This document shows, piece by piece, positions 1-5,603 of a stretch of DNA of 24,610 nucleotides (within the stretch, counting starts at the first letter, position 1; each line of letters begins with the position of its first letter). The translations under genes were made by a program, and so were the position numbers. The stretch covers positions 1 to 24,610 of the forward strand of contig SKGB01000065.1 in assembly GCA_007117675.1 (NCBI GenBank). Direction: 5' to 3'. The notes beneath the pieces are model-generated. The model did not search any database and was not told the DNA's origin. It saw nothing but the letters and a program-made list of their open reading frames with translations. The stretch comes from Candidatus Nomurabacteria bacterium. GTDB lineage: Bacteria > Patescibacteriota > Minisyncoccia > Phycocordibacterales > CSBR16-119.

Positions 1-2353
1 GTTCATTCAAGAATTTTTGCAATTCAATAACATCAGTAGATAAGATACCTATCCAAAGATTATTTGGAAATCGTAGATCTTGATCAGGTAATTCATTAAG
101 TGTTGGAGATTGGTCTTGAGTTGATTCGTTATAAGTCACAGCACCATCAACAGAATCTGGCGAGTCTGAAACCAAAGCTAGAGTGTGATTTTGAGAAACC
201 ACAGAAGTAGAGACTCGAGAACTCGAACGAGAATTCATAACTGAAGGTGACTGCTCAGCAAACAAACCAAATACAGAGAACGAATTTGTCTGACAAGAAA
301 TTTCACCCTGTCCAGTTCTTGGATCATAACTATTTTTACAATTATTCAATATTTCCCAACGTTCAACACGTGGATCGTAATGATAAATAGAGAGCGTGTT
401 TAAATTAATATTTTCAACATCTGACCTGTCATAAGAAATAGATACAGTTACGGGTTTATCAAAATCATTAACTCTTTCTGTTTCTGATCTGTATGCTGCA
501 AAATTGTACACATGACCACCAAGCCATTGCTTCTTTTCGTCTGGAATACCAATTTGATTGATAACAGGATCTTTTTCAAGTTTTTTAACTTGGAAAACAA
601 TTTCATCCTCTAAAACCTCAGCTTTAACATTCGCAGGAACATCTAAACGTGTTCTTACATTCGTGTTAGTAAAATCAAGAGATCCGCCACGCGCAGTTTC
701 AACAGAACTTCTTTTTATTTCTCGAACATCAGAATCAACTGAACAACCTCTCGTTGTAAAACTTTCCTCCCCCCCAATAACTTCACGGAGTTTTGAATCA
801 AAAGACTTCACTCTGTAAGAATACGTGGTACATGGCAACAAATTAGTTACAGTAACCTCATGATTAACAACTCTTCTATCTGTATTGTATTCAGGAGTTG
901 AAACCTTAGCTGTCAGCAGACCAAAATCAACTCGAGTTGAAGTTTGTCTATTAGTAGACCATCGAACAATAGCATAAGTATCAAAGGACTCAGCTGTTAC
1001 ACGACCGACAATACTCGGCTCAACATCAGCCATAGGAACTCCAGAAACTCGAGAAGCGTTAGAGCTTGAACCATTACGATTTAAAGCACTTACTTCAAAA
1101 TTATATGTTGATGAATTTTTTAATCCTTCGATAATAACACTTTGATTGTTCCCTTCAACAGAAATTTGATTTGGACGACCACCATCTACAACATACGCAA
1201 CAATATAGTTATCAATAACCATGCCACCTGTATCACGAGGAGCGTCCCAAGATAAAGAAATAGAACCGTCACCAGGTATTGCTTTAAGATTTTGAGGAGC
1301 TGAAGGTGTAGTGGTAAGAACGGAAGTATAAACCTGAGTTAAATCACTACGCAGATTGTTTTCACCTATAGATCTAATTTGTATAGAATACTCAGCTCCT
1401 TTGAGAATATCTGGTATTGTAAAATTTCTTAACACAGGGTCAACCTCTACGACTTTTTCTCTACCTCCATCCACACTATAAACTATCTCATAACCAATAA
1501 GAGAATCTACTTGATTATTTTCATCTGACCATTTAAAAATGAGATTATTTTTCTCGGAATCAGCCTCAAAAGAAATAACTTCAGGTGACATAAGCGGTGA
1601 CTTACCCGCAATTGGAGTCACAAGCACTGCTGGAGACCAATCACTTAAAATATCATCTACAGAAATAGCCCGAACACGAACTTCATACTCCTGACCATTC
1701 ACCAGTTCACTAATTGTATGTGTTAAAACATTTCCAAGCTTAATAGTACTAACCTTACCAGCAGCTCTCGACTGCTTGATTTCCAATTCATACGCTTCAA
1801 CATCTCTTGAAACTGAACTATCCCAAGTGAGGGTTATTTGAGAATCCTCACCCGCCGCACTTAAATTTTCCGGATACGAAACCTCGCCAATCTTAGCCTG
1901 AGGAACAGCAAGGACAGGTTCAGAAAACGGGCCCACACCTATAGAATTTACAGCAGCGACACTGATAGTGTAACTAGTATCATTAACCAAAGAAAGTATC
2001 CTAAAAGAACTGTTCTGACTTCTTGTGTCAATGGTTTGAGTTCCAGATCTGTCTGAATAGCGAACACTATAACTTGAGATAACCTCACCGCCATTATTAG
2101 GAATATCCCAAGAAATATCCACAAATCCATCCCCGCCAGTTGCAACCAAACCAGCCACCTGAGATGGAGCGGAAGCAGAACCTTTACTGGGGCGGCCACT
2201 ATCTCCCCCACCCTCAACACGAACAGCCTGCGCACCAAGAAACACATCATTTGATGAGCTTATAGTAAACACAAGAAGGGCTGTAAAACCAGTAACCACA
2301 GCAAGAGACAACAAAGCACTTCCCTTTTTTATATTTATTTTTTTACTACACAT
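1..2353 (-). CDS. FN3-repeat surface protein, N-terminal 784 residues (runs off the left edge)
   Basis: The frame is open from an ATG at 2353 to the left edge without a stop. Residues 12-32 form one hydrophobic segment after a basic start, so this is a signal peptide or N-terminal anchor and the rest is outside the cell. About five fibronectin type III domains follow (roughly 62-150, 155-245, 246-343, 344-440, 441-535). The W in strand B and the late tyrosine of the FN3 fold are visible, as in SWDAP and the TYSYRVKS stretch; the fifth domain resembles the phosphatase-type FN3. Residues 536-690 look like the stalk domain common in CPR surface proteins (LSIYHYD, then SFSVFGLF near its end). The last visible residues, LWIGILSTDVIELQKFLNE, match the start of a PG_binding_1 repeat, so the missing C-terminus may bind the wall. 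The exact ligand is unknown. No Shine-Dalgarno site precedes the start. The domain calls are by eye. Confidence 0.85.
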   Translation of the reverse strand, partial: MCSKKINIKKGSALLSLAVVTGFTALLVFTISSSNDVFLGAQAVRVEGGGDSGRPSKGSASAPSQVAGLVATGGDGFVDISWDIPNNGGEVISSYSVRYSDRSGTQTIDTRSQNSSFRILSLVNDTSYTISVAAVNSIGVGPFSEPVLAVPQAKIGEVSYPENLSAAGEDSQITLTWDSSVSRDVEAYELEIKQSRAAGKVSTIKLGNVLTHTISELVNGQEYEVRVRAISVDDILSDWSPAVLVTPIAGKSPLMSPEVISFEADSEKNNLIFKWSDENNQVDSLIGYEIVYSVDGGREKVVEVDPVLRNFTIPDILKGAEYSIQIRSIGENNLRSDLTQVYTSVLTTTPSAPQNLKAIPGDGSISLSWDAPRDTGGMVIDNYIVAYVVDGGRPNQISVEGNNQSVIIEGLKNSSTYNFEVSALNRNGSSSNASRVSGVPMADVEPSIVGRVTAESFDTYAIVRWSTNRQTSTRVDFGLLTAKVSTPEYNTDRRVVNHEVTVTNLLPCTTYSYRVKSFDSKLREVIGGEESFTTRGCSVDSDVREIKRSSVETARGGSLDFTNTNVRTRLDVPANVKAEVLEDEIVFQVKKLEKDPVINQIGIPDEKKQWLGGHVYNFAAYRSETERVNDFDKPVTVSISYDRSDVENINLNTLSIYHYDPRVERWEILNNCKNSYDPRTGQGEISCQTNSFSVFGLFAEQSPSVMNSRSSSRVSTSVVSQNHTLALVSDSPDSVDGAVTYNESTQDQSPTLNELPDQDLRFPNNLWIGILSTDVIELQKFLNE

Positions 2354-2438
2354 GATACATATTAGTTTGATTAAAATTAAAATAATTATTTACTTTATTT
2401 AGTTTATCACAATCAAATTAATTAAAATGTGCAAAAAC

Positions 2439-2467
2439 TTGTCTTACGTGGAACGAAACCGTATAGT
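2439..2467 (+). promoter_or_regulatory. Sigma-70 type promoter of miaA, leaderless
   Basis: TTGTCT at 2439-2444 and TATAGT at 2462-2467 are exactly 17 bases apart. Only six bases (TACCAC) separate the -10 box from the ATG at 2474, so transcription should begin at or next to the start codon. This argues against the longer GTG start at 2429, which lies upstream of the promoter. Confidence 0.7.
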
Positions 2468-2473
2468 TACCAC

Positions 2474-3382
2474 ATGGAGCAAGAAAAAAAATATGTATTA
2501 GTAATTACAGGACCAACATCTGTTGGAAAATCAGATGTTGCAGTGCGCCTTGCAAAAGAATTTAATGGAGAAATTATTTCTGCTGATTCACGACAAGTCT
2601 ACGCAGGGCTTGATATTGGAACAGGAAAAATAACAACAGAAGAAATGCAGGGTATCCCTCATTTTGGACTCGATTTAGTAGACCCGCAGACAGTATATTC
2701 AATGGCGGATTTTCAAACATACGCCTTTAAAAAAATACAAGAAATTCACTCACGAGGAAAAGTCCCTATTCTTTGTGGTGGGACGGGTTTTTTTATTCAG
2801 TCCATTGTCGACAATCTTTTACTCCCCGATGTAGAGCCGAACGAAACACTCCGAGAAGAACTCAAGATGAAAAGTGCTGATGAACTTTTCCAAATCCTTA
2901 AAGAAATAAACCCTAAAAAAGCATCAGAAATAGATTCCCAAAACCCGCATAGACTTATTCGAGCAATTGAGATAACAAAAGCTCTTGGAACTGTACCCGA
3001 CAAAAAGAAACGAGACACTCCCTACCTATTTATACAAATAGGACTCAAACTCCCAAAAGAAGAGCTTCATACAAAAATAAAAACGCGACTTCTACACAGA
3101 ATTAAAGAAGGCATGACAGAAGAAGTATCTAACCTTCATAAAGAGGGCCTTTCATGGAAACGTCTCGAAGAGCTTGGACTTGAATATAGATATACAGCAC
3201 TTTATCTTCAAAACAAAATGTCAAAACAAGAAATGTTAAAGGCCATTGAAACTAAAAGTTTTCAATATGCGAAGAGACAGATAACATGGTTTAAAAAAGA
3301 TGCAAGAATTATTTGGTTTAATCCAAGTGACTATGAAAAAATAGTATCTTTTATTAAAAAAGAAAAAAAGCGAGACTTATAG
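2474..3382 (+). CDS. miaA: tRNA dimethylallyltransferase (MiaA)
   Basis: MiaA transfers a dimethylallyl group to N6 of A37 in tRNAs that read codons beginning with U, which steadies codon-anticodon pairing. The 302-residue product has the family's P-loop GPTSVGKS (13-20), the DSRQVY motif (38-43) with the catalytic Asp, and CGGTGFFIQ (101-109), and its length is normal. The ATG at 2474 is chosen over a GTG at 2429 because a 17-base-spaced promoter lies between them and the family starts close to the P-loop. Two likely substrates, tRNA-Trp and tRNA-Tyr, are encoded within 3 kb, but each has its own transcription unit. The gene is divergent from the FN3 protein gene and convergent with the orphan gene at 3408; the terminator stem overlaps its stop codon. 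Confidence 0.96.
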   Translation: MEQEKKYVLVITGPTSVGKSDVAVRLAKEFNGEIISADSRQVYAGLDIGTGKITTEEMQGIPHFGLDLVDPQTVYSMADFQTYAFKKIQEIHSRGKVPILCGGTGFFIQSIVDNLLLPDVEPNETLREELKMKSADELFQILKEINPKKASEIDSQNPHRLIRAIEITKALGTVPDKKKRDTPYLFIQIGLKLPKEELHTKIKTRLLHRIKEGMTEEVSNLHKEGLSWKRLEELGLEYRYTALYLQNKMSKQEMLKAIETKSFQYAKRQITWFKKDARIIWFNPSDYEKIVSFIKKEKKRDL

Positions 3383-3393
3383 TCTTGCTTTTT
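3365..3393. terminator. Bidirectional terminator hairpin between miaA and the 3408-4019 gene
   Basis: AAAAAGCGAGAC (3365-3376) pairs with GTCTTGCTTTTT (3382-3393) around a five-base loop, with one G-T pair. The A-run on one side and T-run on the other suit termination from both directions. The miaA stop codon (3380-3382) lies in the loop and the first base of the right arm. Confidence 0.75.
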
Positions 3394-3407
3394 ATAAAAG
3401 ACCTTAA

Positions 3408-4019
3408 CTAAAATAGAAGGCTTGATGTGTAAAATTCACAAGTATGTCCGGTATGCTCTGGTAACAGAATTTCCCATTTTTTTTCTTGAAAGATCATCAA
3501 TTCCTCTTGAGCACCTCTAGAATTTTTGTAACCTTCGAGCCAGATTCCCGATGTTCGATTAAGAGGACTTTGTGTGTCCTTAACAAAATCAAGCAAAGGA
3601 TAGTAAATATCCTTCATAATCGAAGACATAACAACATTGGAAGACTCACCATTTACGATTCGTTTTTGTGCAATGTTGGAAATAATAGGTGTGTACAAGA
3701 ATTGTGGAAAAACTTTTCTCCCGTGATTTTTACAATGAAAATAATATGCACAAAGAAAATGCATAAGATGTTGCTCGGTAGTGGTTTTACCAACTTGAGT
3801 TATGGGACCCAAAATAAAGTAAAAAGAATATCCCATAAAACTACGACTCATTACACTTTTCATGTGCTCTAATAGCTCTTGAAAATTTTCAAGCTTACAA
3901 GCTTGAAGTAAATCATTTTTAGTAAAACAAGCCTGTATGTCTAAACCCTCCTTCCAAAAATTTTTTACAAAATCTGGACAAATCACAGAGTAAGACAATT
4001 CAACTTCAGTAGCTTTCAT
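3408..4019 (-). CDS. Orphan protein of unknown function, 203 residues
   Basis: I do not recognise a family. The product has no signal peptide or clear membrane segment; the middle is mixed hydrophobic and aromatic (residues about 62-98, including SFYFILGP and HFLCAYYFHCKNHG) and the C-terminal third is charged. GPITQVGKTT near residue 71 looks like a P-loop but has five rather than four residues between G and GK, so I do not call it an ATPase. Support for a real gene is an ATG start, a plausible TATAAT box upstream (4060-4065), a terminator hairpin just past its stop, and no better candidate on the other strand. It stands alone between miaA and tRNA-Trp, so the context gives no function. It could be a lineage-specific gene. 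Confidence 0.6.
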   Translation of the reverse strand: MKATEVELSYSVICPDFVKNFWKEGLDIQACFTKNDLLQACKLENFQELLEHMKSVMSRSFMGYSFYFILGPITQVGKTTTEQHLMHFLCAYYFHCKNHGRKVFPQFLYTPIISNIAQKRIVNGESSNVVMSSIMKDIYYPLLDFVKDTQSPLNRTSGIWLEGYKNSRGAQEELMIFQEKKWEILLPEHTGHTCEFYTSSLLF

Positions 4020-4059
4020 GGATTTTAAGATTTAGGATGGAACAAAAGTTTTTTAAAAG

Positions 4060-4086
4060 ATTATATAAAAGAAAAATAAAAAGCAA
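4060..4086 (-). promoter_or_regulatory. Putative promoter of the orphan gene
   Basis: Read on the minus strand, TTGCTT (4081-4086) is followed after 15 bases by a perfect TATAAT (4060-4065). The start codon at 4019 lies about 40 bases downstream, so this mRNA would have a short leader. The spacer is shorter than usual. Confidence 0.4.
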
Positions 4087-4094
4087 GTAGAATG

Positions 4095-4123
4095 TGGTCA
4101 AAATAATATTTTTACGCTATACT
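4095..4123 (+). promoter_or_regulatory. Putative promoter upstream of tRNA-Trp
   Basis: TGGTCA (4095-4100), 17 bases, then TATACT (4118-4123). If used, it gives the tRNA-Trp transcript a leader of about 107 bases, unlike tRNA-Tyr and tRNA-Leu, whose -10 boxes almost touch the tRNA. No good -10 box is seen nearer. Confidence 0.35.
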
Positions 4124-4147
4124 TTCGTCAGCGAGCTCTTTTATATC

Positions 4148-4172
4148 GTTTGATATTTTAATATTATCAAAC
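4148..4172. repeat. Inverted repeat in the tRNA-Trp leader
   Basis: GTTTGATA (4148-4155) and TATCAAAC (4165-4172) are perfect inverted arms around nine AT-rich bases. It lies between the putative promoter and the tRNA, so it could be an RNA hairpin or a protein site. The role is unknown. Confidence 0.4.
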
Positions 4173-4212
4173 TCATACTCAACGAAAATAATACTTGTTT
4201 ATATATATTCGT

Positions 4213-4237
4213 ATATGTCACAAATATTGTGATATAT
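4213..4237. repeat. Inverted repeat abutting tRNA-Trp
   Basis: ATATGTCACAA (4213-4223) and TTGTGATATAT (4227-4237) are inverted arms with one mismatch around ATA. The repeat ends at the base before the mature tRNA. The core TCACAA-ATA-TTGTGA has the symmetry of a dimeric regulator site. In RNA it would be a hairpin right at the RNase P cleavage point. Confidence 0.45.
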
Positions 4238-4309
4238 GGGCCTATAGTTACAATGGTATAATGTCGGTCTCCAAAACCGAAGTTCGAGGTTCGAATCCTC
4301 GTGGGCCCG
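4238..4309 (+). tRNA. tRNA-Trp (anticodon CCA)
   Basis: The seven-base acceptor stem GGGCCTA pairs with TGGGCCC (4302-4308) with one G-T pair. The anticodon stem TCGGT/ACCGA encloses the loop CTCCAAA, giving anticodon CCA. The T arm GAGGTTCGAATCCTC is perfect. The discriminator is G (4309), the usual bacterial Trp identity base. The 3' CCA is not encoded. A CCA anticodon alone, together with TGA stops, fits standard decoding. Confidence 0.97.
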
Positions 4310-4310
4310 C

Positions 4311-4362
4311 AAATCAAAAAACCACCTCATCACTCGCGAGCAATGAGGTGGTTTTTTGATTT
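4311..4362. terminator. Bidirectional terminator between tRNA-Trp and rpmG
   Basis: A perfect 20-base-pair stem (4311-4330 with 4343-4362) encloses a 12-base loop. The stem starts with an A-rich stretch, has the core CCACCTCAT/ATGAGGTGG, and ends in T6 plus GATTT. It sits between the 3' ends of two convergent genes and can serve both. Confidence 0.85.
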
Positions 4363-4365
4363 TTC

Positions 4366-4521
4366 TTATTTTTTTGACTCAACAAATTCGACGTGTTTTC
4401 GAAGTGCCTTATCATACTTTTTAAGTTTCAATTTATCAGGATTTTTCTTCTTGTTTTTAAATGTTCGAAGAATTGTCTTTGATTCTGTACTTTTCAATTT
4501 TATTAATTTATCTTGTGACAT
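4366..4521 (-). CDS. rpmG: Ribosomal protein L33
   Basis: This 51-residue gene encodes the small, very basic large-subunit protein L33, which sits near the exit site. The reading runs MSQDKLIKLKSTESKTI and then FKNKKKNPDKLKLKKYD, matching the family's core (a TxKNKxxxPxxLxLKKYxPxxxKH pattern), and ends RKHVEFVESKK. It lacks the paired cysteines of the zinc-binding form, so it is the C-minus type. The ATG at 4521 is eight bases from a CATAAT box, suggesting a leaderless mRNA. It ends three bases from the shared terminator. The next gene upstream, the RlmB-family methyltransferase, is on the same strand but separated by 80 bases that include the rpmG promoter. Confidence 0.92.
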   Translation of the reverse strand: MSQDKLIKLKSTESKTILRTFKNKKKNPDKLKLKKYDKALRKHVEFVESKK

Positions 4522-4529
4522 ATCTATGA

Positions 4530-4535
4530 ATTATG
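4530..4535 (-). promoter_or_regulatory. Putative -10 box of rpmG, leaderless
   Basis: On the minus strand TTG is followed by CATAAT, then eight bases to the ATG at 4521. No Shine-Dalgarno site fits in that gap. No convincing -35 box is seen. Confidence 0.45.
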
Positions 4536-4601
4536 CAATATAATATACTCAATAACTAATGTGTTGCTAGACTAACATAAAACAACTCAACAATCAATAC
4601 C

Positions 4602-5363
4602 TTATTTTTTTCTTGTCTGCCGCTTCCATTCGTACATAACCAAAGCTGCGGACACAGAAGCGTTGAGTGACTCCACCCCTTCCTCCATAGGAATTCGAAG
4701 TAAATAGTCACATCGTCGTTTGGTGAGATCTCGCAACCCCCTACCTTCATTCCCCACTACAAAAGCCATGGGTCCTTTAAAATCTTGATCCCAGTACGAA
4801 ACATCCCCTTCCCCCGCAAGTCCTGCAATCCAAAAACCTTTTTCCTTCAAACGTTCCAAGGTATTTGAAATGTTTGAAACCTGAATCACTGGTACCTGCA
4901 TCAATGCCCCAGCAGAAGTTTTAAATACTGTTCCCGTAATACTCGCTTGGTTCATTTTGGCAACAATAATACCTGACACCCCTGAAGCGGCAGCGCTCCG
5001 AATAATAGCACCGTAGTTGTGAGGATCTTGAATTTCATCAAGCACAAGAAAGGCAGGGTTCGCATCCATATCAAGAGTCTCCAAAACTTCATACAAATCA
5101 AGCATAGGAAATTCTTTAATTTCTGCGACAAAACCCTGGTGAGAAACATCCCCCACAAGTTGCTGTATCTTTTTTTCAGGCACTTTCACAAAAGGAATTT
5201 TCCTCTTTTTCAAGAATGGCAATAGTGTAGCAAGCTCAATCTCACCCACCGTGTCTTTTGCATATACACGCACGACCAATTCAGGACGATTCATAAGAAT
5301 CTCCTCAATAGGATTTTTCCCAAAAATAATAATAAATTGGTGTTTTGAACTTTTTGATTTCAT
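4602..5363 (-). CDS. rlmB: RlmB-like 23S rRNA 2'-O-ribose methyltransferase (SpoU/TrmH family)
   Basis: The protein belongs to the SPOUT-class 2'-O-ribose methyltransferases that use S-adenosylmethionine; RlmB modifies G2251 in the peptidyl-transferase P loop of 23S rRNA. The 253 residues have the N-terminal substrate-binding domain (about 10-90, starting IIFGKNPIEEIL) and the knotted catalytic domain. All three SpoU motifs are visible: LDEIQDPHNYGAIIRSA (108-124) with the conserved N and R, VVGNEGRGL (202-210), and RIPMEEGVESLNASVSAA (223-240). The length equals E. coli RlmB. Another target within the family, such as a tRNA position, cannot be excluded. The ATG at 5363 is eight bases from a TATACA box. 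Confidence 0.9.
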   Translation of the reverse strand: MKSKSSKHQFIIIFGKNPIEEILMNRPELVVRVYAKDTVGEIELATLLPFLKKRKIPFVKVPEKKIQQLVGDVSHQGFVAEIKEFPMLDLYEVLETLDMDANPAFLVLDEIQDPHNYGAIIRSAAASGVSGIIVAKMNQASITGTVFKTSAGALMQVPVIQVSNISNTLERLKEKGFWIAGLAGEGDVSYWDQDFKGPMAFVVGNEGRGLRDLTKRRCDYLLRIPMEEGVESLNASVSAALVMYEWKRQTRKK

Positions 5364-5371
5364 GAGACTAG

Positions 5372-5399
5372 TGTATACCTTTTCAAGACTTTTGAAAAG
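5372..5399 (-). promoter_or_regulatory. rlmB promoter region with adjoining inverted repeat
   Basis: On the minus strand TATACA (5372-5377) ends eight bases before the ATG at 5363, again suggesting a leaderless mRNA. Directly upstream, arms CTTTTCAA (5379-5386) and TTGAAAAG (5392-5399) form a perfect inverted repeat with a five-base spacer, filling the place between the -10 and -35 regions. This position suits a repressor site. Confidence 0.45.
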
Positions 5400-5440
5400 C
5401 CCCGTCTTGTAAAGGCTTAGATAATATGATATTCTTTTTC

Positions 5441-5469
5441 TTGTTTACATAAAGTAAACACATTAAAAT
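5441..5469 (+). promoter_or_regulatory. tRNA-Tyr promoter
   Basis: TTGTTT (5441-5446), 17 bases, then TAAAAT (5464-5469). The mature tRNA begins eight bases after the -10 box, so the transcript should start within a base or two of the tRNA 5' end. Confidence 0.65.
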
Positions 5470-5477
5470 GAATATAT

Positions 5478-5560
5478 GCGTCGGTGGCGGAGTGGTCAAT
5501 CGCACTTGACTGTAAATCAAGCGACTTATGTCTACGCAGGTTCGAATCCTGCCCGGCGCA
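5478..5560 (+). tRNA. tRNA-Tyr (anticodon GTA)
   Basis: Acceptor GCGTCGG pairs with CCGGCGC (5553-5559) with one G-T pair. The anticodon stem CTTGA/TCAAG encloses CTGTAAA, anticodon GTA. A long variable arm follows, as expected for bacterial tRNA-Tyr (class II). The T arm is GCAGGTTCGAATCCTGC. The discriminator is A (5560), and CCA is not encoded. Confidence 0.96.
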
Positions 5561-5562
5561 CT

Positions 5563-5598
5563 AAACAAAAAATCCCTCTCACGAGGGATTTTTTGTTT
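5563..5598. terminator. Bidirectional terminator between tRNA-Tyr and clpB
   Basis: A perfect 16-base-pair stem (5563-5578 with 5583-5598) encloses TCAC. The core is TCCCTC/GAGGGA, flanked by A6 on the left and T6 on the right, so it can end both the tRNA-Tyr and the clpB transcripts. Confidence 0.85.
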
Positions 5599-5603
5599 TG
5601 CTT

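Noticed and set aside
2429..2473. GTG start giving a 15-residue longer MiaA
   Set aside because: The -35 and -10 boxes of the miaA promoter fall within this stretch, so it would not be transcribed as coding sequence.
3777..3812. Walker A-like GPITQVGKTT in the orphan protein
   Set aside because: It has five residues between G and GK instead of four, and no Walker B or other nucleotide-binding motif follows.
3486..3872. A 128-residue plus-strand frame opposite the orphan gene
   Set aside because: There is no promoter or family match, and the minus-strand frame is longer, with a promoter and terminator.
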